Positions 1 through 12,050 of a stretch of DNA of 64,000 nt are shown piece after piece. The DNA is from Oscheius onirici (Eukaryota; Nematoda; Chromadorea; Rhabditida; Rhabditidae): positions 4,078,501 to 4,142,500 of the forward strand of contig OW051470.1 in NCBI GenBank assembly GCA_932521025.1. Direction: 5' to 3'. The notes beneath the pieces were generated by a model that saw only the letters and a program-made list of their open reading frames with translations, was not told the origin of the DNA and searched no databases. Each line of letters begins with the position of its first letter. The first letter of the stretch is position 1. The translations under genes were made by a program, and so were the position numbers.

Positions 1-703
1 GTTCCTAATCAGGTGACTCTCCCTGCTCTCTCAGAAATCTAACTCCACCTGTTTTCTGATTCCCGACATTTGGGCGTTGTCCTTGGTAACCTCTCGAATT
101 CAACGAATCTATCCAGTTATGTGGCTACCCGTCTCTTCCCTTTTCCCTGCATTGCTCCTCTTCTATCCATCCGATCCAATGACTCTGTTTAAATTTCTGC
201 TAACCAAGGTTCGCACCTTTCAATCAGGACCCAGCTGCTGTTTTTTTATGCTTCCAAGTCTTTGAAACAATTACCGGAAGTGGCCGACTGCTTTTCACTG
301 CGCCCTAGAAGGCACACGCCACTTTGCTCTCACTGATCGAACTCACCTTTTTCATCTCTAAAGACCCAAATGATGGGCGTATAATATGCATGAGTCAGAC
401 GAAATTGACCGTGCTACTACTATACGACTTCCAGATGGACACACTTCCATTTGTTTTCAATTGGCATAGGCAAGTATTGTGCTCCTGGCTACCTAACAGG
501 AAGCTTTTCCCATTCATTTTTGCAGCAGTGTATCATATCCACTCCGATCGCGTTGTAGCTATTAGTCTGCCACATTCTGACATACTCTTTTCTGACTTGT
601 CGTATGCATCCAGTCGAGGCGGTTCCAACCTTTTCAGTGGTCTTTTCTACCAGAGATCGACGGATGTTTGATGCTGGTAGAAGACAAGAACTTTAAAAGT
701 CCT
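1..703. other. No confident gene
   Basis: I find no gene here. Open frames near 324-671 have no clear start and no recognisable protein. A short run starting at the ATG of 389-391 reads as a plausible peptide but stops within about 30 codons. The stretch may hold the 3' part or an intron of a gene lying outside the window. Confidence 0.4.
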
Positions 704-953
704 TTGTTTGTTTGGCAGTAGTTAACCCGCAATTTGTGGTGGCTGTCTCGCAGCGAAAATGTTCGATTTTAAAATGGTCACTTTGCACAAAAAAATTGGC
801 TGAGTATCTAACGTTTGCGTGCTGTAGCCAAATTGGAATAACATGTAAACATTGGATGCTCAGCCAAGATTTTTGTAAAGTGACCATTTTCAAATCGAAC
901 GTTTTCACTGCGAGACAGCCCCAATTTGTGCTTAACTTTTCAAAAACACAAGT
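704..953. repeat. Long imperfect inverted repeat (foldback element)
   Basis: Two arms of roughly 110-120 bp face each other around a short loop near 828-840. The left arm carries GGCTGTCTCGCAG then AAAATGGTCACTTTG. The right arm, read on the other strand, carries GGCTGTCTCGCAG then AAAATGGTCACTTTA in the same order and spacing. A transcript would fold into one long hairpin. No target duplication is evident and no protein is encoded. It could be a foldback transposon, a MITE or a source of double-stranded RNA. The structure is seen directly; its origin is inference. Confidence 0.75.
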
Positions 954-1052
954 CAACTATGACAGCCGTTTGATGTTCTAATCCAAAGGTCACGCGTGAT
1001 CCCTGCTTTCTCGCAATCCTAGCCGATATAATCCAACTCTCATTGTCAGATC

Positions 1053-2534
1053 ATGTCTTCCGGGTCTACCGACAAAACAGCTCGTCAAGCATCTGCTCGT
1101 TCAGCTGGAAGCGAGAAACCCGAGCCACTTGTGGGTGAGTATAGAACATAACAGGAAACGCGCCGGTCTCCGAAAAGGTTTTTAGACTAATGTAGATAAA
1201 CTGATTCTCAGTCTCAGAATGAGCATTAAAATAGTCTAACAGAAACCCACTAGAAGAGAATCTTGTCTCAAGTGATGAGTCTGTGCTGTCAGCTATGAGC
1301 ATGTTCCTTTGGACATCCATTGTTGAGGAGAGTTGACCCCGTTTGTCAAGAGCGTCTCTCGAAAACGACTCTGTGAGTGGTGTTTACTGCCTTGCCTCTG
1401 GGGGTTTCCGAGGGGTGTGGGGGCTCCCCGAGTTGGCTTATCTGGGCCTGTTGATGGATGAAAGTCTCTTCCTCTGAAGGGCGGCGCATCAACCGCCACA
1501 TTCAGAGGATGCTACGTTCACCGTCGACCAAGCTCGTTCGAGCTGGCTCAGGTCCTCCAGATGAACATCGACAGTCCAGGATCAGTCGTTCAGTCAGTGA
1601 GTCGAGTCTTCTTAATGTTGTGGGTCGAACTGATGAGAGATTCCCCTTGACACTGCTTGGCAGCATTGGGAATTGTGACTTTATAATGACAGATAACTAG
1701 AAATGATTGGTAATGTGTCAAAGATATTTTTAGCGATCGCCTTGTCGGACATGCATCAGCTGATGAGAAGCGCCCGTTCGGCTCGTCTTTCGACCAGGTT
1801 TGTTCCCTCGTTTTATTCGGCTTCAAATCCCTCCGGATTCCCCTATTCTTTTGATATCGAAATCATCCGTGGTCGGCTCTTTTCTTCGCCTCAAGGGTCA
1901 GGTGAAGGAAATGGCCAGCTGTTATGGCCCGACACGGGCTTGGGAGAAAGAGTCCCATTCCGCTCAATGCACAGCCCTCCGTATCCGCGCAAACGTTGTC
2001 GATCCAGGTCTCTCTTCTTCGCTAATTGGTCTAACTTTTCCAGAGCTCCAAGATCCCCTGGTTGTTTCTGTTCTTGTCACCTCCTTGAAAATATTTCTAT
2101 AACTCCATCCACGGCTATTTTTCCGACGAAAGGAGGCTTGAGCATCCATACTCTAAGTAACACTAGCAATGGTTTGTTAGACTTACTCTGTGTTTAAACG
2201 TTGTTTTCAGTAACACTTGCTGTAAAAATTACCTGTTCGGACAACGCTCTCTATCGGGTAAATCCAGTCTTTGCCGTTTTAGAGCCCGGACGATGTATCT
2301 CACTTCATGTAAGTTTTGATTAGTCGCTGGTTAAATCTTCCATAGATCGGTCGAGTCGAAGGACCACCTAAAAAGGATCGAATCTGTGTGCTTCTTCTGG
2401 AACACGAAGGAACGAGTACTGCCAAAGAAACTTTTAAAGTGAGTCCAGAATTAGACAAGCAAAAATTACTTTAGCAGACGGAGAAACGACCAGCCAGTCT
2501 GTGTATACCACTTTCAGCTCTGGAAGACGAATAG
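1053..2534 (+). CDS. Small MSP-domain protein with a basic Ser/Arg N-terminal extension
   Basis: The C-terminal ~100 residues match the small sperm-specific MSP family of nematodes: a start like ISITPSTAIFPTKGG, then YRVNPVFAVLEPG in the middle and ending near LCIPLSALEDE. MSP-type domains are immunoglobulin-like folds that form filaments or bind partner proteins. The last exons are clear (introns at about 2172-2210, 2310-2344 and 2439-2477). The start is the ATG at 1053, three bases after TTGTCAG, a likely trans-splice acceptor. The N-terminal exons encode a Ser/Arg-rich segment and have strong GTGAGT donors at 1137 and about 1597. The stretch 1794-2041 is uncertain: it is either one intron of about 248 nt ending CTAACTTTTCCAG or partly exon. 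Family members usually lack such an extension. Confidence 0.65.
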
Positions 2535-2595
2535 AACTTTTCCTGAGAATTGTAGAGACAAGGTTGTGATAAATGAAACGTGTGCACAAGAGATA

Positions 2596-2601
2596 TTTAT
2601 T
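2596..2601 (-). terminator. Poly(A) signal AATAAA of the integrin gene
   Basis: The minus strand reads AATAAA about 175 nt beyond the integrin stop codon. It lies in the 238-bp gap between two convergent stop codons (2534 and 2773), so this transcript runs up to the tail of the MSP-domain gene. Confidence 0.5.
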
Positions 2602-2772
2602 ATTAAAGAATGACTAGAACAGTCCTTCGTTAAAGCATAAGATTTGAGCGGACTATGGCAAGAGTAAGAATAGAAGAAGGCACCAATTGAGCATTTGTGA
2701 CAAAGGGTCATCATGTTTTGGCAGTAATAGAAAAAGGGACCCGCTTGAAAGAACAAAAATGAGTGATATAGT

Positions 2773-5700
2773 CTAGAGCATTGGACCGTGATTGTTCGGA
2801 TTGTAGCTCTCTCCTGGCGCATATCTAGTTTTCGTGTCAGCATAATGGCCGTTAGGATCTCGATTTTCCTTCAGTTGAGCATGTTCAGCCTGAGGACGAT
2901 TTCTCTTGAAGAAGCCGCACTGAAATGACATTGTTCATATGAAATACTGAAACCAACTGACCCTCCAGAGAAGAAGAATGAGCAGAGCGAGAAGAGTAAG
3001 ACCGATGAGAAGAGCCAAGAGCCACAACCACCAAGGGAGATCCCAACCAGAAGGCTTGTCATCGATTCCGTGAATTCCGGTCGTTACCTACAACATGTGT
3101 TTAACAAAACGTGTTTAAAAAAGTAGACTAACAGCTGTGATGAGAGTGGGTTTGTGTGGCCAGTTGAATTTGGTGGAAGTTACTCGAACCAGAGACAATG
3201 AAGAGACATCTCCGTCGAAGACTTGTTCCTCGACCAAAGTGTTGGTGACCATTCGAGCAAAGACTTCGACGAGAACAAACTCTCCGTCTTGGATTCCGTA
3301 GAGATCACACTCGATGTGAGTACAGCGGAGAGAGTTGCAGTCAACGGTGGCTCGACTCAAAGGTCCCTGATAGTCGGTCGTCCCTCCGGCTGTTTTGCTC
3401 TGTTCAACAGCATGTTTCAAGTCGGTGAATCTAGCTTTGTCAGAGCGACCATCAGCACTGGCAACTCTGGCAGTTTCAGTCTTCTTTGACTTCTTCGATC
3501 CTCCTTGTCTGACCTCTCTCTTGACGCGACTTTGTCCTCTTCCATCGTCCTCATAGTCATCTCCACCTTCATATTCTTCGTCCGGAATATACTCGTATTC
3601 GACCTTCTGCTTGGGCTTTTCCTTATACTCAAAGTGAGATCCCCATTTTCCTTCTGTCTCATCTTGCGTCGTCTGCACTGGTCTATCGGCTTCTACTCCC
3701 TCTTCGACGGATTCTGTCTCCTTCTCTTCGCTCTTGTAGTCAGCAACTGGAGCAGGTGGATCGGTAGGGAGATGCTCATTAGTTAGCTAAAGACAAACTT
3801 TGAGAAGAAAAGGATGTTGAACTAACCCTGAGGTTGAGAGGATTGACGTTTTGAACCTGCTTGACTCGACATCTCCCCTTTCTCGGATCACTGACAACTG
3901 GCTCGGTGATGATGTACAGAAGATGTCGTCCTTGGGCGGAGAAGGAAGGCCAGAAGATGTCGAGAGTAGCCGAGTCAACTTCAGAAGGACCACGATTCGA
4001 CACCTAAAGACGGAACAGTTATCATTCTAACAGAGCAAGAACAAACCTGGAAGAGATGACTAACAACGGGACCAAGCTCTTTATCGTCAAAGATCTCGGT
4101 TCTACTCTTATTATGAATGGAGAAGGTAGTCTCTGGAGGATTCGATCGACCATTCAGACTGAGCTGATTCTTGAAGTCCACCGGTACTTTGAAAGTGACA
4201 ATATTGTCAGCTCCAGTACCTTCCGCTTCGGCATTGGAACTGTTGACGTAGGCCTTGATCTCGACATCTTCCAGAGGCGGTTTCTTCTCATCAGCTGTCA
4301 GACGAACAGTCGCTGTGACAGCCTTATTAGCTGGAAGAGGATTTCCAATGTCACAGACAAAGGGCCATGATTCTCCTTCTTCCGGCTGATTAGAGGTGGG
4401 AGAACAGGTGATTGGAACTTTGTCATCACTGGATTGTACTCCGCTGTACTCAAACGAAGGAGGCACATCGAAATACAACTTGGTTTCGTACGAATCTTCT
4501 CCCCCGTTTCTAACTGTCACATTGATTTGCATCGTGTTTTCCTTCGTTCCGAGGAGGAACTTGTCCCGATCACTGGAAAAGGATCTGATTTACATCCAGA
4601 TGGAATAACTTACGCATTGGCTGTCACTCTCAGATCCGGAATACAGACGTCGTCTTTTCCACAGTTGTTGGCAATGTTGACTTTGTTTTCGAAGGCAAGA
4701 GGAACAGTTGTGTCAATGGCTGGCTCCAGTTTGTCTCCTCTCAACTTGCCTGTCTTTGACTCGACGTAACTGTAATTAACAGTCCAGTGGATGGGAGACA
4801 GCTTGTCTTTCATCGTGGAAGAGGCGAAGAAACGTTGTTTGAAACACTTTTGTCTGTTCTTCTCCAGTCGGACACGTCTCTCGATGGCATTCGGATGATC
4901 CTTCGTCTTGGAACCGGCAGATACTTTGATGTCTCTCTCGCTTTGCTAAATGTAGGTTGCTAAAGTGTTTGAAAGGTAGCTCACAATGTCCTTTTGGATG
5001 AAGTAGGCTCTTGGTTCAGGAGAGTGATCGTCGAGATGGTAGGAGAGAGTGAACTCGAGATCGTTTGGAGTGTCTCCAACTCCGACAAACTTTAAACACG
5101 TGTTGATTGTTCGACTGAAGAGTACTTTTTAAAACATATGAAATGAAGTCCTACCAAGCCTGCTTGCCAAGTTTCCCGTCAATATCGCAGTTCTTATCCT
5201 CTACATTGATCGTCACCGCATCAGCATCGGAACTTCCAGTGACAGTCACGACTGGCTTGGAGAGAAGAACGGCTGCCGATCCACTCTTCCAGCCACCGGC
5301 AGCAATATCTAAACAATTTCTAAATTATTTCAAATCAATAGATATTACCAGGAATGCCGTTTCCGTCCACATCGACTCCTCCAGCTACGGAGAATCCGAA
5401 AGTGCTGGCTCCGAAAGTCTTTCCTTCAATCTTCTGAGTGAACTTTTCACGGACTCCGTTCTTTCCTCCATGCATCACATAAACTGCTCCTTTCTGTCCG
5501 GATCCGGCATACGGAGCTCCGACGATAAAGTCTTGGAAGCCGTCCTGATTGAGATCACCCACAGCGGCCAAAGAGTATCCAAAGCGACCGTATTGATCTT
5601 CTCCAACAATGGTCTGAGTTGTTCCAAAGGTTCCAGCTGCTGTCTGATAGAAGATGATGATCTTTCCGATGTCGTATTGTGGCTTTCGTTCTTGAGTCTT

Positions 5701-7069
5701 TGCGTCGAGGACAGTCACATAGTCAGTGTAAAAGGGACATCCGGTCACGATGTCTTCTCGTCCATCTCCGTTGACATCGACCACTATAATGGAACTGCCA
5801 CAGTACTGTCCAGGCTGTGCGCCTTGGTTATCGGTCAGATTCATCAGATGTCTCAGTTTGGCCGTGTAGAGAACAAGTTTTCCGGCCAAGTCGTCTCCTC
5901 TGGGCAGACCGGCCACGATGCCATCGTTTCCATCTCCGGTAAGATCTCCAGTCGCGGTAGCATATCCCATCATGTCGTGATCGTACTTTTTATCGTGGGC
6001 GTAGTCTGTGTTTGGTCGATCAAGAATGTTCTTCAGACTCTGGCTGAAGATGGCTCCTTGCCAGTACCAAACTCCCGGAGCTCCGATGAACACTCGGTCG
6101 TCGCTCTTGTTCTGGCGAGAGGGAATTGCCGCCGAGAAACCACATTCTCCGTAACCGAGACGGTGACGACCATGTCTAGCGGCTAAATATTTTTATTTTG
6201 AAAAGTTTAATAACCTGCTTACGTTCTTGCTTGCAACTGGCATATTCTTCAATTTTGCTGAATCCGTTCTCGGCATAGAAGCAGGTTCCGACTGGCTCAA
6301 TGACTTCAAACTTGGAGAAGAAGTACTTGTATCTCGGTGCACACATCTACAATAAATGTTTTGTCTATAAAGGGACAGATACCAAGAGTTTGTCGTGTTT
6401 CTTGTTAGAAACGACAGCTGCTCCAAATGCTTGGTAACTCTTGTCCTCAATCGGAGCTAGAACTGAACCATTCAGTCTTCGTTCATTTCCCTCTGCAACA
6501 GTATTTTTATTGTTTCTACTAGTGAGTCTCTTATGCAGTAGCGGCTCGCGATCCAAATTAAGATGGAACGAGCCGTCCCCGGTTGGTCGTAAATGCATGA
6601 ATCGCGTGTCTTTCGCGATAGAGAAGCGCCGACTGAATCATCGATGAAACGAGAAGAATGAAACCGTCGAGAAAGACTCACGTTTCTGATCTACAAGAGC
6701 TTCTCGACAAGTTGCCTTGTTGACAGAACAGACATAAACGGCTCCAGGTCTTCGGATCCCTCTCAGATTCGGATTGGTCGACTCTCCTTCAGGAGCTCCA
6801 ACTACCAGTCTGAAAAATGGTTCGACTGACAGGTGCGGAGACCATAAATAAGCGAGAGTCGAAGCGAGACGTGACCCATCGAATGGCAAATGAGACATCT
6901 GGTCAACTCACACTGGCATCCCTTTCTGTTCGTTGTAGAAGTCGAGAGAGTAGCCGAAGTAGCCTTTCGGCAAATGATGAAGGACTACATTCTTCGTGTC
7001 GATGTTGAAGGCTACGACGCTGGACAAACAGCTGACGACCACAACGGCCCAGGGCCACCGGACCCGCAT
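2773..7069 (-). CDS. Integrin alpha subunit
   Basis: This is a type I cell-surface adhesion receptor that pairs with a beta integrin to bind extracellular matrix. The start at 7069 gives a hydrophobic signal peptide followed by AFNIDTKNVVL, the usual mature N-terminus. The beta-propeller FG-GAP repeats lie at about 6900-5330 and include calcium-binding loops DVNGDGREDIV and DLNQDGFQDFI. Thigh and calf domains follow (about 5330-3120). A basic cleavage site RVKREVR near 3510 would split heavy and light chains. One membrane helix (about 3050-2950) precedes the conserved GFFKR hinge and a tail of about 45 residues. About 15 short introns are present, and the length (~1,200 residues) is normal. 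The propeller start looks closer to RGD-binding than laminin-binding classes, but I cannot settle that. Confidence 0.93.
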
Positions 7070-9401
7070 CTGAGAACGCTCAGCGCTGAAAAAATTCTGA
7101 GTAACCAGTTTTGGGGCGAGAGTATGAGTCAGAAGAGTTTGAATGTTGGCATATTGAGCGAATGGTTTACGCGAGAAAAGGGAGTGACAGATCGTAAACG
7201 CGGGGAGCGACTGGCAGGTATCCGACTAATTGACAGAGCCAATTAACCGTGAGCGTAATTATAAAGACACAGTTGATAGATTTCAATCTGTCCGATTTGG
7301 ACAAATGGGCCGGAAAGGGAGGAATAACACAGTCGAAGTGATCAATGGGCACGACACGAGCCATTTCCATTGCGCGATCCAAGCACGATAAGATCTACCA
7401 CAAATGGCCCATTCACAAGGCTTCAAAAGAATGACCAACGCTTGGATAAAGAAGACGCATAATAGAGAACTGATTAAAGGTAAAGATCCTTGCAAAAAGG
7501 AACCCATTCATAGGGAACAAGCAAAACAAATGACGCCTAATCCTTCGATTTCAAAAGACAAGAGTCAGGTCTAAACAACTCCTGGGTGATCCCTCTCAAC
7601 AGCTGTTTGTCTGCTCTCTCCGCCTAGCTCGATGTCTCTCTCGGATCCAAACTGATCCCACTCGAGATCTTTCCTCACTGGCCTCCCCCTCAAAATTCAT
7701 AACTATACCAATAAGAAGAAGCTGTGGCAAAAGAAAAGACGAGAATAGAAAAGAAAGATGCTGGAAGCAATATGGGCGTATCGAGCAAGAGAAACAAGAG
7801 TGTAAACTATTTCTCCCACATTATATTTACCCAAGAAAGAAGTTGGGAGGTGTGAAATGGCCGGTCATGAATAAATAGCACGGCTGCCACTTAGGGAGCG
7901 GTCGAGCCGAAACATTCTCGGAAGACGGTCAACATTGGAGAGAGAAAAAGATCTGGACAAGTTAGAGGAACCGGTTGATTATGCATTAAAATAAGTTCAA
8001 GGACAAATAGTTTGAAATGAAAACGTGGGGGAGAGTGTACGCAGGGCAGTTCCGAGTGTCGACCACGATTTATGTCATGTCAGGCCGAATGTGGCTGATG
8101 GAAAGACCGAAAACATCTGATCAATTGGGTCTTTGGAACAAAAGTCAGTTCACTAGCAAAGAGGTGAACATTTGGCCGGTACAGTGAAGCGCGAAGAAAG
8201 AGACTAGTTTGGACTACAACAGATTGAAAATAATACAAAAAGAGCCAGTAAGAGAGCCTCCTGCCGTGGCATAAGCACAGACCGGCAGTGTAAGACGAGG
8301 CAACAGCCCCGATCAATGTGTCCCTAATACTTCTGGATACTGGGTGTGGTGACCAACAGACACGGGATCAGTCAATCAATTAAGACAAAAGAGCGCAGCA
8401 CCTAAAACAGACAGTCGCGCTGCTTGCGCATGAAACGACCCGAAAGAACATTATGTATTCGAACGGATTTGGGGCCAAACAACAGGTTCAGTCTCTTGGA
8501 ACCAAATTTATGCCTCTATAAATGGATCGAGGCTGTAAAGCACTCAATGGACAGATAGATTGAGATCAAAGTGAATGACTTCTTCAGAGAGACATAGCTT
8601 AGAAATATAAAAAGGCTTGGAATAGGCAGTGGTCAACTGCGAATAGGCCACTTCCTTCCCCTTATGGCAGTCACTAGGAAACGCCGAAAGAGGGAATACG
8701 AATTCTGCGAAGAGTACTGACAGATGACTAACCGCTCCGCCAGCCAAATATTCTTCTTGGCTTCTGGTGGGCAACAGTAAGGGACAAGAGAGCTAGACTG
8801 CAGAGGTTGAGGTCAGCAGTTGCTGCCACAAAACACCCACGCCGCCACGCTGTGTGATGGCAAGAGGGACTTGCGAAAGAGCGGATCCAGGTGCTCCGGG
8901 GGGGAACAAACTATTCGATGATTCGAAACTTGCCACATGTTCTGGAAGAACAACAAAGAATCGAAAGCATCTGGTCAGCAGGGAGTCGGCTGTCAGTAGC
9001 CAACATAGGCGTCGTCATTATCTCATTGGATTTGGCTCTTTAACGAGCCTCCACACGCACAATCCAATCTTCCCAATCGAATAGACAGACAGAGGAGAAA
9101 AGTTGAGAAGTCGGCTAATAAAAGCAAGAGCCAGACCGAAAAAGCCGCCAGATATTGATGGCAGAGCTGGTCTCCGGGGACTGTTTGAGCTCGGTGTGAA
9201 AACTCTACAAAGATTGATCTTCTGTCAACAGGTAAAATGTTTATTCTTCTACCCTCTATGTCCTCACCAAATAATAGAATACCCGGACAAATTGAGATAA
9301 GTAAAGCACATGTGTGTAAGTGATTCAAAAGAGTTGCTCAATTGCAATTAAGTTCTAGAGATCGATCAGAAATCTACAATTCCTATACGGGAAGAAGCTC
9401 A
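7070..9401. other. Intergenic region upstream of the integrin
   Basis: There are 2.3 kb between the integrin start and the stop of the kinase gene, both on the minus strand. I see no convincing exon. The minus strand carries AATAAA at 9240-9245, a plausible poly(A) signal about 160 nt past the kinase stop. The rest probably holds the integrin promoter. AT-rich bits near 8070 and 8515 resemble TATA boxes, but nothing ties them to a transcript. Confidence 0.4.
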
Positions 9402-12050
9402 CTAGGTGGCAGCCATTGGTTTAGCCTCAAAAACGGAAAGAGTGGGGGCTGCGACAGTCATTTTGAGAGGACGATGTCTGCTGGGACGCGAAGTGTTGCG
9501 ATTGAGGGGAGATGGCCTACAGTTGAGAGGAATCTCAGCTCCGAAACTAAAGTCATCGTCCGTCGACTCGCTGTGAGTTGTTCGACGACGAGGAGATGGA
9601 GGTGGCGACTCGCGAAGGGTCGGTTCCTCTTGGCTGTGATTCGAAGAGGCCGACACGGTCATCACTAATGGAAGATGCTCGTAACCTGGATGTAGTGATG
9701 ACGAAGAGGTAAATAAAAGACTCTACCTTGCTCGAGAACAGTGTCCAATTCGCGATCAAACGACTTGAAGACCATTGATCGACGTCGACCCTTGTTGGCC
9801 AGATTGTAGGCGGAGGCACTTTTCACAGGACCCGACAATTCTCCGAAACTGAAATATATTTCTGATCGAGTTAAAAACATAAACAAACCTTTCTTCCTCA
9901 TCTTCTGTCTCAGCAGCTGAAAAATACATTCCAGTCGTAGCCATGGAGACTGTGTCTGCCTTTTCGAATCCCGTTGTAGCCAGACTGACCATTGACATGT
10001 ACTCGGCTAGAGACGAATTAGAAATATTGTCGTAACGAGATTTCAGTCTAGACATTGAACGGAGAGGAGGACAGTCGTCGATCGCTGTGGCCATTGTTGA
10101 GTCACTGCAGGTATCAGAACAGTCCTTTTCGACTGGAAGAGACTCCTCAGTCAAGATGACATCGTTCACCTGACGATACTCTTCTGCTGCCTTGTCTGCT
10201 TCAGCTTCCCAGTCATTTCGTCGATCTGAAGGTTTTGTTCAAAAGTTTTCAGTTGAAGTTTACCTTTTCTACCAAGAGTCTTGTCCAGGACTTGTTGGAA
10301 TGTCATTGAATGAATTGGAATAGTGTGACTCATCCAGGGATGTTCGCGGACAGCGGACAGACTAGCTCTGGCTGAACAAGCAGTCGTCAGACAGGACTTG
10401 ATCAGTTGACAACACTCTGTAAACCTTTGTATTGCTTACTGATTGTCTTTCTATACCTTTGGAGAGGTAGGTCGGAAACTTGACCCTTCCTAGACAAATT
10501 TGTATTTCGTTTTTGAAGGGAAGTTGTCCAGTGACTAGGATGAACAAAAGAACGCCCAGAGACCAGCTGGTCGCTTCCAGCGGAAGATATTGTAAGCTTC
10601 TGAAGTATTCTGGTGGACAGTAGGATCTGGAAAGGAAAAATACTGTTTAAAAATCGTCCTGTTCATCAGGAAATTTCTTGATCAAAGTTTGATCAATTAG
10701 GTTTACACAAGGATAGCAACGCCCTTCCAGGGCTAAAGTTAGAGATTCCTTGTCTTTCCTATCACTTCGATCTGTCACACAGCCCTAGTTCCCTTTTCAT
10801 TCTTCCCATGTTCCAATAAGCCAAGTAAGAAACTACAAAAGTCGCAAGAAACAACGTTCTCACTTGTTGTATCGACTTGTTAAATACTAATTGTGCACAC
10901 AAAGGCCCTCATTATCCTCAATAAAATCTTCAGACACACGGAGACGCGAGAGCATTTTTAAGTGGATTAGATATACGAACAAGGCAAAGTGTGTTGCTGC
11001 ACTCACACTCACTCGATGTACAAAACTAACTATCCTATCTTGACAATTTCTGACTTGTCGCGACCATTTGAGATTTTTTTAAACGTTTGAAAACAAACCG
11101 TGTCCCTTGGAATTCCTTCTTTGTCGCCTTCTCTATAGGAGCTGTGGCTCCAAGGTCCACCAACTTGACTTCTCCCGTCCTCATGTCCACGATGATGTTC
11201 TCGTCCTAAACTCTTGTTGTCTCTTCCAGACTATCTTCCAAATTACCTTGATGTCTCTATGAATAAGACCATGTTTGGAATACATCCCACAGACAGTTTC
11301 GACGACTTGAGAGAAAATGGCTCTAGCCGTCGTCTCATCGAGTTTACCGTAGGTCGAGACGAGATCGAACACATCCATACATTTTTCGGGTCGTTCCATG
11401 ACGATCAGAAAGCCCTTCGAGCTGAAAGTCCCCGAGTTTGACAGGTGTTCTTTCCCCCTCCCGAATTCTCCCCAGCCTGACAATTACGTTGGCATTAAAA
11501 GTGCGGAAAAGGCGTCGTAAAATTAATGCCATGCTTTGCTCTTTCGGTCGAAAAGCAGATGTCTTACCTGGCAAACCAGTCGATGAGCCGAATGACTCCG
11601 GGAATATTACTGCAAGTCTCCAAATGACAGACTTCCGAGGGAACCAGCTGACTATTACTCTGCAATCAACACTATTCACTCTACTGGATCTCCATTACCA
11701 TAGTCCATTCTCTGACATGTTTATGTTCAATGAATTTGACTGCAACTGGAAGACTATCGGCTATCCGGATCGCCTCATAGACAACTCCAAAACCTCCTCT
11801 TCCAATCTCCTCGTGGACCTCATACCGTTTACGGAATTCTTTTACCGAATGTGCTGCAAAACATATTTTCTGTTAGATCTGTATCAGACGGCCAGTTTTT
11901 GCAACAAGTCTGGGACCCATCAAGCAAAAGGTTTACTTTACAAACCTTTGCATTATAAAAATCTAAAAGGATCCACGAACCTTTTTGATGAAGAAAGTCG
12001 ACTTTGTAGGTACAGCATACCGTCAGATCTTGAATTTTTCTCTTCAACAT
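9402..12050 (-). CDS. PIM-type serine/threonine protein kinase
   Basis: The glycine loop GRGGFGVVYE and lysine motif VAVKFIE lie near 11720-11790. The hinge ERPEKCMDVFDL has the extra proline typical of PIM kinases. The catalytic loop is HRDIKDENI, and the segment WSLGVLLFILVTGQLPF follows. The magnesium motif is DLG instead of DFG. The activation segment GTRSYCPPEYF lacks the usual phosphosite pattern, as expected for constitutively active PIM enzymes. About 200 residues rich in Ser, Thr and acidic residues follow the kinase domain and end at 9402. The first exon (start 12050) and its junction to the exon at 11853 are less certain. An unusually long intron of about 450 nt splits the activation segment (about 10630-11098). 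PIM kinases regulate growth and, in worms, neuronal function; that role is inferred here. Confidence 0.85.

Noticed and set aside
1800-2102. Alternative frame with GQVKEMASCYGPTRAWEKE inside the MSP-domain gene
   Set aside because: It reads well, but joining it to its neighbours needs weak splice sites and it ends before the MSP domain. It is noted in the findings and not called as a gene.
5143-6186. Long plus-strand open frame of 347 codons
   Set aside because: It lies antisense to the integrin propeller exons, whose FG-GAP motifs are unmistakable. The plus-strand product is Ser-rich and matches nothing; it is a shadow of codon bias.
8850-9330. Overlapping open frames on both strands downstream of the PIM-type gene
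   Set aside because: There is no recognisable domain and no consistent codon pattern. The stretch more likely contains the kinase 3' UTR and intergenic sequence.
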